Notes under the pieces: model-generated
The model's input: only the letters and a program-made list of their open reading frames with translations
Database searches by the model: none
What the model was told of the DNA's origin: nothing
Made by a program: the position numbers and the translations under genes
Part shown: positions 1 through 10,086 of the stretch, piece after piece
Layout of the letters: each line of letters opens with the position of its first letter
How positions within the stretch are numbered: position 1 is the first letter of the stretch
Assembly (NCBI GenBank): GCA_900543445.1
Contig: UQRC01000011.1
Span: 1 to 64,000, forward strand
Origin: an uncultured Lachnobacterium sp.
GTDB taxonomy: Bacteria > Bacillota > Clostridia > Lachnospirales > Lachnospiraceae
Direction: 5' to 3'
DNA length: 64,000 nucleotides

Positions 1-483
1 TATCTGTTCTGGTTTATTGCGGTAGCACTTCTGATCTCGATTTTTGCGGCAAGTATCGGAATTATGTGTTCTTCGATCTGTCGCAAAAGCATTACGGCGG
101 TCATTATGTCATACGGAATTTATCTCTTTTTCTTTATTGTGACGGCACTGCCGGTGTATATGGTGCAACTTATGACGGATTATGTAAGTGACGGAACGAG
201 TGTGATCGGATGCTTTCTGTTGAACCCGATTGCCTACCTGATGGAGTTTATCACGCAAAGCATGACACAGAATTCGGCGATCCGTGATATGATCGGACAG
301 ACGAAGTCACCGATCCTCAATTGGATCTCATCCGGTTACTGGTGGCTGATCATTTCAACCATCGCGTTTCTTCTGGTATCGGCACTGTTTCTTGCGATTG
401 CGAAGAAGCGGATTTCTCCGGTGTCAAGACGAAAGGCACGTAAGCTCGCAAAGAAAATGGGTACAGGAAATACGGAGCATTAA
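1..483 (+). CDS. ABC-2 type transporter permease, C-terminal fragment
   Basis: The reading frame is open from the first base, so the gene starts upstream of the window and 160 residues are visible. The fragment is very hydrophobic, with membrane segments at about residues 1-20, 36-56 and 116-135, and ends in a basic tail (SRRKARKLAKK). Spacing and topology fit the last half of an ABC-2 family permease, which would work with an ATPase encoded upstream. It ends 3 bases before the next gene and is probably co-transcribed with the MoxR/VWA genes. The substrate cannot be told. The permease assignment is inference from topology and composition. Confidence 0.5.
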   Translation, partial: YLFWFIAVALLISIFAASIGIMCSSICRKSITAVIMSYGIYLFFFIVTALPVYMVQLMTDYVSDGTSVIGCFLLNPIAYLMEFITQSMTQNSAIRDMIGQTKSPILNWISSGYWWLIISTIAFLLVSALFLAIAKKRISPVSRRKARKLAKKMGTGNTEH

Positions 484-486
484 TCA

Positions 487-1872
487 ATGGATGAACGGAA
501 GGAACTCCTGCAGGCAATCCGCCGGAGCAGACGAAAACTGAATATTGCAAAACTCATAGATACGTGTGTGTTCTGTCTTGCATATGCGGGTGTGGCTGCG
601 ATCGTGCTGGAAGCAGTCTCACTATGGATCCCTTTCTATTATGTGCATCTGTGCGTCGGAATTGTGATTGGAATTGCTCTTATCGTGGGTATTATCTATG
701 CGGTGATCAAGCGCACCAGTATGCGGGAGGCAGCGCAGCAGATCGACACGTTCGGACTGAAAGAACGCGTGCAGACTGCTTATGAGCAGATGGCGGATGA
801 AAGTCCGCTTGCGGGTATGCAAAGACATGATGCAGCGGAGCAACTGCAAAAGAAACTGGATGCAAAACAGATTCGGATCCGGCTGCTTCCTTCGCGAAGA
901 CATCTGGCAGCTGCTTTTCTTTCCCTTGCGGTGGCAGCGGCGCTGGCTTTTGTTCCGTCGCAGGCGAGAGAACTTGCAAACACCAGACATGCGATCCATC
1001 AGGAAGCGAAGGAGAAGCAGAAAGAATTATCGGAGCTTGCAGATGCAATCGAGAAGATGGATACAAGTGAACTCACGGATGAGCAGAAAGCGCGTCTTGC
1101 CAAACTGAAAGAGGCATTGGATCGTTCCATGCAGGAATTAGCGCGTGCCGACAGTAAAGAGGCGCTTGATGCAGCACAGAGTAAGCTTGGATTCAAATAC
1201 GAACAGACGAGTCAGAGTCTGATGGAACTTGCCGATGCGCTGAGTAAGGATGGAAAAGCAGCGTTGGAACAGATTGCGGAGATGGCGCGTGCGGCGGCAG
1301 AAGCGAACGGTCAATCGTCTGCACAAGGCAATTCCCAGTCTGGAACCCAGAGTGCGTCGAACGGATCTGCAAGCGGTACACCGGGAACCAGCAATGGCAA
1401 CACCGGGAATACAAGCGACGGATCCGGTGAAAATGGGCAGAATTCCGGAAACGGCTCGAATGGAAACGGTTCAAATGGGAATGGTTCAAACGGGAATAAT
1501 TCAGATGGAAACAATTCCGGAAGCGGTGATGGATCCGGTAATGGTTCCGGAACTGGAAATGGATCGGGATCCGGTAACGGAAATGGATCCGGAAGCGGAC
1601 GGGGAACCGGTTCCGGAGGAGGCAGGCATGATTATGTCAGTGTGCCGAATGCGACCGGAAACGATGATAATCTGACCGGAAACAAAACCGGAAATGAAAA
1701 TGGTGATTCCTACCGTGCACAGAATGGAATGGTATGGGAAGGAGACCATGTGAGTCTGGATTCTGTGATCAGTGATTATACGAAGGATGCATATGAGGGA
1801 CTTTCCACCGGAAAATACCCGAGCGGAATGGAAGATGTGATCAAAGATTATTTTAAGAATCTGAGTGAATAA
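487..1872 (+). CDS. Membrane protein with coiled coil and Gly/Asn/Ser-rich linker, MoxR operon
   Basis: 461 residues. Two membrane segments lie near residues 24-45 and 50-72 and a third near 138-155. A charged helical, coiled-coil-like stretch (about 165-270) follows, then roughly 110 residues of Gly, Ser and Asn repeats (about 275-385), then a conserved-looking C-terminus rich in acidic and aromatic residues. No enzymatic motif is seen. It sits directly before the MoxR ATPase, so it may be a membrane partner or substrate of that ATPase. Proteins of this architecture occur in MoxR-DUF58-VWA operons, but I do not recognise a named family. Confidence 0.65.
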   Translation: MDERKELLQAIRRSRRKLNIAKLIDTCVFCLAYAGVAAIVLEAVSLWIPFYYVHLCVGIVIGIALIVGIIYAVIKRTSMREAAQQIDTFGLKERVQTAYEQMADESPLAGMQRHDAAEQLQKKLDAKQIRIRLLPSRRHLAAAFLSLAVAAALAFVPSQARELANTRHAIHQEAKEKQKELSELADAIEKMDTSELTDEQKARLAKLKEALDRSMQELARADSKEALDAAQSKLGFKYEQTSQSLMELADALSKDGKAALEQIAEMARAAAEANGQSSAQGNSQSGTQSASNGSASGTPGTSNGNTGNTSDGSGENGQNSGNGSNGNGSNGNGSNGNNSDGNNSGSGDGSGNGSGTGNGSGSGNGNGSGSGRGTGSGGGRHDYVSVPNATGNDDNLTGNKTGNENGDSYRAQNGMVWEGDHVSLDSVISDYTKDAYEGLSTGKYPSGMEDVIKDYFKNLSE

Positions 1873-1882
1873 AGGAGAGATT

Positions 1883-2827
1883 ATGACAGAATTTGAAAGT
1901 TGCCAGAAGAAAATCATGCAGTGCGAGCAGGAGATCAGTAAAGGAATCATCGGACAGAAGGATGTGATCCGTCAGGTCATGCTTGCGATGCTTGCAGGCG
2001 GCAATGTGCTGCTAGAAGGTATGCCGGGACTTGGAAAGACAATGCTTGTGCGCACAATCAGTGAAGTGCTTGCGTTAACCTTTAAGCGTATCCAGTTTAC
2101 GCCGGATCTGATGCCGAGCGATGTGACCGGAACGAATATTATGGTAAAGGAAGACGCACGAAGCAGTTTCCGCTTTGAACAGGGACCGATTTTTGCAAAT
2201 CTGGTGCTGGCGGATGAGATTAACCGTGCGACGCCAAAGACGCAGTCTGCCTTGCTTGAGGCGATGCAGGAGCATACCGTTACAGTTGGAAACGAAAGTC
2301 ACAGATTACAGGAGCCGTTCCTTGTTCTTGCGACGCAGAATCCGATCGAGCAGGAGGGAACCTATCCGCTCCCGGAGGCACAGTTGGATCGTTTCCTGTT
2401 CAAGGTTCTGGTGTCTTTTCCGGATAAGGAGGAACTTCGCGGTATCGTTCAGCTGACGGAGGGGGCAGACAAGCCGGAGATTCATTCTATCATGACAGGA
2501 GAGGAACTTCTTGCGGCAAGAACAATGGTCTCGCAGATCCCGATCGCGGATGCGGTCATGGATTATATCCTTGATCTTGTGATGGCAACGCATCAAAAAA
2601 ATCCGTATATCAGAGAGGGCGCAAGTCCGCGTGCGGCGCAGGCAATTATTCGTACGGCGCGTGCCCGTGCATTTATGGAGGGCAGATTCAATGTGGCGTT
2701 TGAGGATGTTAAGAGTGTGGCTTATCCGGTACTGCGTCACCGCATTCTGCTCAGTTTTGATGCAATCTCGGAGGGCGTGACGGAAGATACGATCATTGCA
2801 CAGTTGTTGCAGGCAAATGAGGGATAG
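1883..2827 (+). CDS. MoxR-family AAA+ ATPase
   Basis: 314 residues from the ATG at 1883, preceded by AAAGGAGAG; an in-frame ATG at 1865 lacks a good ribosome site. Walker A reads GMPGLGKT near residues 45-52, Walker B is LVLADEINRATPK, and a sensor-1 type segment (LATQNPIEQEGTYPLPEAQL) and a lid domain follow. MoxR proteins are chaperone-like ATPases that usually act with VWA-domain partners in maturing complexes or modulating the envelope. The next two genes encode DUF58 and VWA proteins, the classic arrangement. Very confident on family; the client is unknown. Confidence 0.93.
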   Translation: MTEFESCQKKIMQCEQEISKGIIGQKDVIRQVMLAMLAGGNVLLEGMPGLGKTMLVRTISEVLALTFKRIQFTPDLMPSDVTGTNIMVKEDARSSFRFEQGPIFANLVLADEINRATPKTQSALLEAMQEHTVTVGNESHRLQEPFLVLATQNPIEQEGTYPLPEAQLDRFLFKVLVSFPDKEELRGIVQLTEGADKPEIHSIMTGEELLAARTMVSQIPIADAVMDYILDLVMATHQKNPYIREGASPRAAQAIIRTARARAFMEGRFNVAFEDVKSVAYPVLRHRILLSFDAISEGVTEDTIIAQLLQANEG

Positions 2828-2879
2828 TGCCAGTGAGAAAATTTGAGAAAACTACAGACTGGATATCCGGAGAATAGAT

Positions 2880-3758
2880 ATGTTTGATTCTGAATTTTAC
2901 AATACTTTGTCGCAGCTTTCGCTTGCGATGACACACAAAAGCAGTATGAATATGTCCGGAAACCGCAAGTCGGTGCAAAAGGGTGTCTCGGCGGAATTCT
3001 CGGATTTCCGCGAGTACATGCCGGGGGATGATCTGCGAAGACTCGACTGGAATGTGTATGCGAGACTGGACCGCATGTATATCAGAGAGTATATGGAGGA
3101 GAAGGAAGCAGTCATTACGATACTTCTTGATACGAGTGCCTCGATGGATTACGGAAGCAATAAGAAGTCGGAACTTGCCACGATGCTTGCGGCGGTTGTG
3201 GCTTATATTGCTTTGTCCAATATGGACCGGGTGGTGCTTATTGATACAGCAGATATGATGAGACCACTGTCTCTTGGCGGGGGAAAGAAAAGTTTTCCGC
3301 GCGTGATCCACTGGCTGGAAAATCGTAGATTTGCGGGAGAAAGTCATCTTCTTGAAGATGTTCGTAAGATACCGCTACACGGATCCGGAGTGACGGTTGT
3401 GATCAGTGATTTCTTACAGGAGAGTCTTCTCGAGGAGGAGAATCCTTCATATGAGAAAATGCTGCAGTATTTAAGATACCGAAAGCAGCGTCCGGTAATG
3501 CTACAGACGCTTGCCGGGGAGGAACTTCATATCGATATGGAGGGAACGAGAAATCTGATCGATATGGAGACGAACGGAAAGCTTCGTGTCACGATGGATG
3601 CGCAGGCCATTGAGGCTTATGAGCAGGAGCTTACGCTTCTTACGGATCGCCTGAAGAAGGGATGTGCTGCCTGTGGCGGTGCGTACGTGCTCTGTGATAC
3701 GACGCGGGAACCTAAGAGGCTGATCTATGAAGATTTGAGGGTATTATATGACATTTGA
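2880..3758 (+). CDS. DUF58 domain protein (VWA-like partner of MoxR)
   Basis: 292 residues. The family signature REYMPGDDLRRLDW lies near residues 42-55, followed by a VWA-like fold with a MIDAS-type DTSASMD at about 84-90. There is no signal peptide or membrane segment. DUF58 proteins are encoded with MoxR ATPases and are thought to bridge the ATPase and VWA effectors. The ribosome site is CGGAG, and the 3' end overlaps the next gene by 11 bases, suggesting translational coupling. Confidence 0.9.
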   Translation: MFDSEFYNTLSQLSLAMTHKSSMNMSGNRKSVQKGVSAEFSDFREYMPGDDLRRLDWNVYARLDRMYIREYMEEKEAVITILLDTSASMDYGSNKKSELATMLAAVVAYIALSNMDRVVLIDTADMMRPLSLGGGKKSFPRVIHWLENRRFAGESHLLEDVRKIPLHGSGVTVVISDFLQESLLEEENPSYEKMLQYLRYRKQRPVMLQTLAGEELHIDMEGTRNLIDMETNGKLRVTMDAQAIEAYEQELTLLTDRLKKGCAACGGAYVLCDTTREPKRLIYEDLRVLYDI

Positions 3759-6700
3759 GAGTTTATGGCCGCTTGCTTTTCTGCTTGCGATACCGATCAT
3801 TATAATATTTTATCTGCTTGTTCCTAAAGGGAAGGATACGAAGGTTTCTTCGAATCTGCTTTGGAATAAGCTTTTTGTGAACCGGCAGTCGAAGACGTTT
3901 TTAGAAAAATTCCTGCACAATATCCTTATGTATATGCAGATCGTGATCGCGCTGCTGCTTGTTTTGGCGCTTATGACGCCGTATATCAACCGTAAAGGAA
4001 GTACAAATTCGAATGTGATCCTTGTGCTTGATACAAGCGGAAGTATGCAGATTGTGGATGGAAGCGGGAAATCAAGGCTGGAGCTGGCAAAGAAAGCAAT
4101 CGAGCAGGAGATTGCGGATTCGCAGGGGAGCACATTTTCCCTTATAACCACGCATGCGGATGAGACAGAACTTCTTGCGGTGTCTGTGACGGATGAAAGG
4201 CAATTGACGCAGGCACTTGATAAAGTGAACTGCAGCGATTCGGATGGCAGTCTTTCGGAGACGGAGGATACGATCGATTCGCTTTGTGCGCAGCAGGAGG
4301 ATGGCAAAAAGACATCTGTGCTTGTGTACACGGACGGAATCGGTGCGGCGGACACAAAGAATCTGGAGGATCGCTTTCATGCAAGCATCTATGTGATGGG
4401 TGAGGCAGCGGATAATGTTGCAAACGATTTCCTTAGCTGTGTCAGGGATGAAAATGGTTATCAGGCAGCGGCAGGACTGACCAACTACAGTGCGAAAGCT
4501 GCGACGCTTGAGATCGCATTATATGAGGATAACAAGACGCTTGATGTGCGCAGTGTGACGATTCCTGCGAAGGAGAGCTATACAGCATTATTTGAAGATA
4601 TTGCATGGAATGGAAAGCCTCTGCGAAGCGAGATCTCTTCAATCCGGTTTGAGGGAAGCGAGGCAGGAGATGCCTTATCTGCGGACAATACAACCTACGC
4701 GATCCAAAGCGAGGCAGCGCAGTATGATGCAGTATTGATCGGCAAAGGCAATACTTATATTCAGAAGGCTTACGAGGCAATCAGCGGAGAGAGTCTGGTT
4801 CTTGCGGGAAGTGAGAGTGCACTTGAAGTGGATGATACACGTGCACGCATTTATGATGCCGGGACTGCGGATGCGCAAAAGGATTCATTGAACCGGATGC
4901 TTTTTGCGGATGCAACCGATGCAGATGATAAGGAAGAACATGTTGCGTTAACCGTTTCCGATACGGAGATCACATCGGGAATCAAAGATTTTGGTATCGG
5001 TGTAAATACCACGTATACGTATGATCTGCCGGATTGGGCAACCGGTTTTCTGTGGGCGGGAAAGAAGTGTGCAGGCTACTACGGCGAGCATGACGGTGTA
5101 AGAGTCGTTGTGGTCGGCTTTGATATCCGCGAATCGGATTTCCCGCTGCAGGCAGAGTTCCCGGTCTTTATGGCGAATGCGCTTGGCTTCCTAAACGACA
5201 GTTCCCTGCTTGCGCAGAATGTGTATGTAGCGGGAGAAAAAATCGTTTATCATCCGCAGACGGATGTGGATGTCAATACACTTACTGCTTCCACCGACAA
5301 GGCGGGTCTGTATGAAGTAAGTGCCGGGGATAAGACAGAAGGTTATGTGGTGCGTTTTGCCACTTCCACGCAGTCGGATGCTTCGGTTACCGCGGAATCG
5401 ACCGGAGACGGTGTGACAACGCAGGCGGGAATGACAAGAAAATCCGTGCGCAGTCTTGTGATCGTCTTGATTCTTCTTCTGTTGATCCTGGAGTGGATCA
5501 TTTATGTGAAGCAGATGCGTTACCGGGGAAAGTTTTATCTTGGTGTGCGCATCGTGGGGCTGCTTCTTCTGGTGCTCGCAGCAGTGGGACTTACGATTCC
5601 GAAGAGGGCAGATGTCAATACGACGGTTTTTCTGGTGGATGCATCGACAAGTAATGACGCCAATCTGTCGGAGATCGATTCGTATATCGGGGATGCCGTC
5701 TCTGCGATGCCGAAGGGAAATCAGTACGGCATTGTGACATTCGGCAAGAAGCCGATGGTCGAGCAGCTGGTGTCAAAGGAGAAGCAGTACGCGGGGATCC
5801 TGTCGGTTCCGGACAAGACGGCAACCAACATTGAAGAGGCACTCTCAAGAGGTCTCTCTATGATTCCGGATGGCAGCGCGGGAAGAATCGTGATCCTCAC
5901 GGATGGCAGACAGACACGCGGCAATATAGATAATACGGCTTCAGCGGTGATTTCACGCGGTGTGGAGTTGCTTTCTGTTGTCTATGACACCGCGCAGGGA
6001 AGCGATGCTTATATTGACAATGTCGATATGCCAAGTTACTTATATGCCGGGGATGCGTATTCCATGACGGTCACGGTAATGAGTAATTATGAGACGGACG
6101 CGGATCTTGAGGTCTGGGCTGGAAATAAGAAGAAATCAGATACACAGGTTCATCTGAACACAGGAAGCAATTCTTTTGTTTTAAAGCAGAAGGTTTCGGG
6201 AGAGAGCATTGAGAGCTTTACGGTCAAGGTACGTGCCAAAGGCGATACCTGCGAGGAAAACAATGCATTCAATGCCTATGCGGTCATTGATGCGATGCCG
6301 AAGATTCTTGTGGTAAATGGCGTGAATGAGGACCCAACGAATTTTACGGCGCTTCTTGACAGTGCCGGATGCAATTATGAGGTTGTATCGGCTGGCAGTG
6401 CACCGACCACGCTGGAAGGGATGCTCAAATACAAGAGTATCATTCTGGAAAATGCGCATATCGATGATCTGCCGGATCCGTTTGTGAGCAATCTGGACAC
6501 TTATGTCAAGGATTACGGATGCGGAGTGGTCGCAACCGGAGGAAGAGAGAGCTTCGGACTCGGTCTGTACCGGGATACGACACTTGAAACGATACTTCCG
6601 GTTGATATGATGCCGCGCAGCACCAATGAGGTTCCATCTCTTGCGATGGTCATGGTGATCGATCATTCGGGAAGTATGTCTTCGGTGGGAGATCCGGTCA

Positions 6701-8238
6701 GTGGGGCTACGAATCTGGATCTTGCGATCACGGCGGCTGACCGGGCGGTGGACGAACTGACTGAGAATGATTATGTCGGTGTTGTTACATTTGATGACCG
6801 TTATGACTGGCAGCTTCCAATCACAAAGGTGGAAGATAAAGACGAAATTCATAAGGCAATCGAGAGTGTGGAAGAGGGAGGCGGTACGACGATAAAGCCA
6901 GCGCTATTTGCTGCCTTAAATGAGATTGTTAAATGTGATGCCGATATCAAGCATGTCATTCTTCTGACGGACGGACAGGGAGAGGACAGAAATTACGGAA
7001 GTATCATACAAAGTTATGCGGATAGTGGAGTCACACTTTCTACGGTAGCGGTAGGTGCGGATTCCGATAAATCTCTGCTCCAGACGATCGCGAGAGGCTG
7101 CAGCGGACGTTACTATTATTGTGATAACGGAACGGATATGCCCAAGATTTTTGCACAGGAAGTTCTCTTAAGCGGCGAGACCTATATTCAGAACGGAAAC
7201 TTCTCACTTGCAGTCAATTCGTCCAATCCGATTACCAGGGGACTGTTTGCGGATGGATGGCCGAAGATCAAGGGGTATATCAGTGCAACACCGAAGAATG
7301 CGGCGAATGTACTGCTGGCTTCGGATAAGGAGGATCCGATACTCTCTGTGATGCAATACGGACTGGGACATACCGTTGCGTGGAATACAGATGTGACAAA
7401 TACATGGACGGCTGGATTTGCAAACGAGGAAGAATATGTACAGCTTTGGAAACGCATCATCGATTACAGCGCAGGCAATGCAGCACTTGGAGAGGATTCT
7501 CTTGATGTGGAGACGAGCGGCGAGACGACGACCATCCATTATAAGGCGAAAGATTATGAGGAGCGGACGACCGTTGAGGCCGTATACACAGATCCGGATG
7601 GCGAGACGCACACCGTTAAGCTTCCGGCACGGGCGCCGGGGGAGTATGAGGCGAAGATCGATACGGATATTCCGGGAATCTACAATCTGAGTGTGCGAAG
7701 AAGCGATGATGGAGAACTTAAGAACGCCATCACGACTGCAGCAGTTGCTCAGTATTCGGATGAGTACAAGTTTGCGGCAGACAATGAGAGGTTCTTAAGT
7801 TTTATGGAGCGTTATGGAAAAGTGATAAAGCCGTCTGATTCATTCTGGAAGAAGTTAAAGACGAATTCGCGCGCAGCGTATGATCTGTCCAAGTGGCTTT
7901 TGATCCTTGCAATCGCATGGTTCCTTCTTGATGTGGCTGTGCGCAGGTTTGCGTTCGTTCCACAGGACAGCCGGTTGTACCGGCAGGTAAAGAGTTACTT
8001 TACGAAGCGCAAGAAGAAGGCTATAATGACTGCTGACAGAAAGAATTCCATGCGGGATTCGGATGCCGGAAATGAGAAAAATGTTTCTTTGGAGGGACAG
8101 GATGAACCGATGTCTACACTGAGTGGAAGTTTGTCCGATGGAAAACCGGCGAAGGCAAAAAAGAAGAAAAAGAAGCAGGAGGAAGCGGCACTTGATACTT
8201 CCGCACTGCTTAAGAAAAAAGATCTGAGAGATCAGTAG
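3748..8238 (+). CDS. Giant membrane protein with three VWA domains (BatA-like N-terminus)
   Basis: 1496 residues. A BatA-type N-terminus has membrane helices at about 7-25 and 58-78, followed by VWA domain 1 with MIDAS DTSGSM at 95-100. A central hairpin of membrane segments (about 568-590 and 598-614) leads into VWA domain 2, whose MIDAS is altered (DASTSN at 631). A class I glutamine-amidotransferase-like segment (about 852-955, no obvious catalytic Cys) precedes VWA domain 3 with MIDAS DHSGSM at 972-977. A last helix lies near 1383-1404, then a Lys-rich cytoplasmic tail. Each half resembles a separate family (BatA/VWA and VWA/GATase-like), so this looks like a fusion. Surface or envelope metal-dependent protein binding is likely; the ligand is unknown. 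Confidence 0.88.
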   Translation: MTFESLWPLAFLLAIPIIIIFYLLVPKGKDTKVSSNLLWNKLFVNRQSKTFLEKFLHNILMYMQIVIALLLVLALMTPYINRKGSTNSNVILVLDTSGSMQIVDGSGKSRLELAKKAIEQEIADSQGSTFSLITTHADETELLAVSVTDERQLTQALDKVNCSDSDGSLSETEDTIDSLCAQQEDGKKTSVLVYTDGIGAADTKNLEDRFHASIYVMGEAADNVANDFLSCVRDENGYQAAAGLTNYSAKAATLEIALYEDNKTLDVRSVTIPAKESYTALFEDIAWNGKPLRSEISSIRFEGSEAGDALSADNTTYAIQSEAAQYDAVLIGKGNTYIQKAYEAISGESLVLAGSESALEVDDTRARIYDAGTADAQKDSLNRMLFADATDADDKEEHVALTVSDTEITSGIKDFGIGVNTTYTYDLPDWATGFLWAGKKCAGYYGEHDGVRVVVVGFDIRESDFPLQAEFPVFMANALGFLNDSSLLAQNVYVAGEKIVYHPQTDVDVNTLTASTDKAGLYEVSAGDKTEGYVVRFATSTQSDASVTAESTGDGVTTQAGMTRKSVRSLVIVLILLLLILEWIIYVKQMRYRGKFYLGVRIVGLLLLVLAAVGLTIPKRADVNTTVFLVDASTSNDANLSEIDSYIGDAVSAMPKGNQYGIVTFGKKPMVEQLVSKEKQYAGILSVPDKTATNIEEALSRGLSMIPDGSAGRIVILTDGRQTRGNIDNTASAVISRGVELLSVVYDTAQGSDAYIDNVDMPSYLYAGDAYSMTVTVMSNYETDADLEVWAGNKKKSDTQVHLNTGSNSFVLKQKVSGESIESFTVKVRAKGDTCEENNAFNAYAVIDAMPKILVVNGVNEDPTNFTALLDSAGCNYEVVSAGSAPTTLEGMLKYKSIILENAHIDDLPDPFVSNLDTYVKDYGCGVVATGGRESFGLGLYRDTTLETILPVDMMPRSTNEVPSLAMVMVIDHSGSMSSVGDPVSGATNLDLAITAADRAVDELTENDYVGVVTFDDRYDWQLPITKVEDKDEIHKAIESVEEGGGTTIKPALFAALNEIVKCDADIKHVILLTDGQGEDRNYGSIIQSYADSGVTLSTVAVGADSDKSLLQTIARGCSGRYYYCDNGTDMPKIFAQEVLLSGETYIQNGNFSLAVNSSNPITRGLFADGWPKIKGYISATPKNAANVLLASDKEDPILSVMQYGLGHTVAWNTDVTNTWTAGFANEEEYVQLWKRIIDYSAGNAALGEDSLDVETSGETTTIHYKAKDYEERTTVEAVYTDPDGETHTVKLPARAPGEYEAKIDTDIPGIYNLSVRRSDDGELKNAITTAAVAQYSDEYKFAADNERFLSFMERYGKVIKPSDSFWKKLKTNSRAAYDLSKWLLILAIAWFLLDVAVRRFAFVPQDSRLYRQVKSYFTKRKKKAIMTADRKNSMRDSDAGNEKNVSLEGQDEPMSTLSGSLSDGKPAKAKKKKKKQEEAALDTSALLKKKDLRDQ

Positions 8239-8246
8239 GAGTAAAA

Positions 8247-9980
8247 ATGCAGTCAGAAAAAGACTTAGAGCAGCAGTTGCTTCGCATAGACCATAAAAGT
8301 TATCCGGCCTACAAGGCGCTTCGCGGCGCATACCGCTTCGACGGATATGAATTCTATATCGATCATGTGCAGGGAGATCCGTTTGCAGCACCGTCACAGG
8401 TGCATGTGTTTGTAAACCGTAAGCAGGCAGGATTTCCGGAGACGTATCAAAAGGATGAGGTTACACGTACCGCACTTGCAGATTATCTGACACGTGTGTT
8501 TGCGCGTGAGGTTGATCGCTTCACATTTAAGGCAAAGGGATCCGGCAAAAGCGGGCTGATCTCTGTCACGCACTGTGGGCAGGAAGTATTAAACAGGACT
8601 GCATGTGAAGTTACGGATGCAGGAATTACCGCGCGTTTTGCGATTGGATTTCCGGCAAATGGAAGAACGATTAACGCGAGAGAACTTCACAAGATCCTTT
8701 TTGAATATTTACCGGAGTGTGTGAAGCGTGCGTTCTGTTATAAGAATCTGGAGGCGTCGAAGGTACAGGCGGCAGTTGAACTGGCTGAGGATCAGCAGGC
8801 TCTGCGGGAATGGATCCGTGCGCATCATATGGTGGCCTTTGTTGCGGATTCTGCTGTACTGCCGAGAGAGAGCGGTGTCTCCGCAAGACCGATGAAGGGT
8901 GGTGTGGCTTTCTGGTCGCCGGAATCACTCCGCGTGAAAGTGGTGCTCCCATACAGAGGAGAAATTACGGGGATGGGAATTCCGGAAGGAATTACACTGA
9001 TCGTCGGTGGAGGCTATCACGGTAAGTCTACATTGCTTCAGGCTTTGCAGCTTGGTGTGTATAACCATATTGCGGGAGATGGACGCGAGTTTGTCATCAC
9101 GGATGAGACGGCACTCAAGCTTCGTGCGGAGGATGGCAGATTTATCAAGGATGTTGATATCTCTATGTTCATTAATGACCTGCCGAATCACAAAGACACA
9201 CACCGATTCTCTACGGAGGATGCCAGTGGTAGTACGTCACAGGCTGCCGGGATTGTGGAAGGTATGGAGAGCGGAAGCCGTGTCTTTCTGCTGGATGAGG
9301 ATACGTCAGCAACCAACTTTATGGTACGTGATGCATTCATGCAGAAGGTGGTCAGTCCGGATAAGGAACCGATCACGCCTTTTCTCAGTCGGGCAAGAGA
9401 TCTGTATGAGAAGGCAGATATCTCGACGATTCTTGTTGCAGGCAGTTCGGGAGCGTTCTTTCATATTGCGGATACTGTGATTCAGATGGACAGTTATGTG
9501 CCGATTGACATCACAAAGAAGGCAAAGGCTCTCTGTAAAGAGTATCCGGTGCAGCAGGAGGCTGCACATGCATTTGCGATGCCGCAGAGTGACCGGATTA
9601 TGACAATTGATCAGAATGGGGCAACGAGACGCAGAGACTATCGCAGCGGCAGAGTGCGCACCGATGAGCCTGAGCGGCTGAAATTAAAATTCATGGGAAA
9701 AGAAGGATTTGCACTCGGCAGACAGAATGTGGATCTGCGTTATATCGAACAGATCGTGGATGCGGAGCAGACGGCAAGTCTTGGACTGCTATTAAAATAC
9801 GTGGTTGAGCATGAGGTGGACGGGCAGAATAACATTACGGAGATTGTGCGGACACTGATGGAAAAAATCCACAGAAACGGATTGAATTTCACTTGTGGAA
9901 GAGAAGAAATTCCCGGCGGATATGCGATTCCGAGGGAGCAGGAAATCTATGCCTGTCTGAATCGTTACCGCCGCAATTAA
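8247..9980 (+). CDS. ABC-class P-loop ATPase (PF09818-like)
   Basis: 577 residues, beginning 8 bases after the VWA gene with GTAGGAG as ribosome site. Walker A (GGGYHGKSTLLQAL) lies near 254-267 and Walker B (VFLLDEDTSATNFMVRD) near 345-361. The N-terminal 200 residues form the characteristic extension of the predicted ABC-class ATPase family, which has no known transport partner and is sometimes misnamed isopentenyl-diphosphate isomerase. No membrane segment. It may be the last gene of the MoxR operon, but whether it cooperates with it is unknown. Confidence 0.85.
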   Translation: MQSEKDLEQQLLRIDHKSYPAYKALRGAYRFDGYEFYIDHVQGDPFAAPSQVHVFVNRKQAGFPETYQKDEVTRTALADYLTRVFAREVDRFTFKAKGSGKSGLISVTHCGQEVLNRTACEVTDAGITARFAIGFPANGRTINARELHKILFEYLPECVKRAFCYKNLEASKVQAAVELAEDQQALREWIRAHHMVAFVADSAVLPRESGVSARPMKGGVAFWSPESLRVKVVLPYRGEITGMGIPEGITLIVGGGYHGKSTLLQALQLGVYNHIAGDGREFVITDETALKLRAEDGRFIKDVDISMFINDLPNHKDTHRFSTEDASGSTSQAAGIVEGMESGSRVFLLDEDTSATNFMVRDAFMQKVVSPDKEPITPFLSRARDLYEKADISTILVAGSSGAFFHIADTVIQMDSYVPIDITKKAKALCKEYPVQQEAAHAFAMPQSDRIMTIDQNGATRRRDYRSGRVRTDEPERLKLKFMGKEGFALGRQNVDLRYIEQIVDAEQTASLGLLLKYVVEHEVDGQNNITEIVRTLMEKIHRNGLNFTCGREEIPGGYAIPREQEIYACLNRYRRN

Positions 9981-10040
9981 CCTGTGGAGGAAAGCATGTG
10001 ATTCTGCGGTAAAGGATATGTAAAATGTGTGGATGAATGC

Positions 10041-10069
10041 TTGACGATGCCGCATGAACTTGCTATATT
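10041..10069 (+). promoter_or_regulatory. Sigma-A promoter of the GGDEF gene
   Basis: TTGACG at 10041-10046, 17-base spacer, TATATT at 10064-10069 with an extended TGC just before the -10. The start site should be near 10076, giving a leader of about 90 bases that contains a strong hairpin. Confidence 0.7.
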
Positions 10070-10086
10070 AAAAGTGACAATTTAAG

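Noticed and set aside
6181..6852. 223-codon reading frame antisense to the VWA protein
   Set aside because: Codon mirror of the sense gene; the sense frame has clear VWA motifs throughout.
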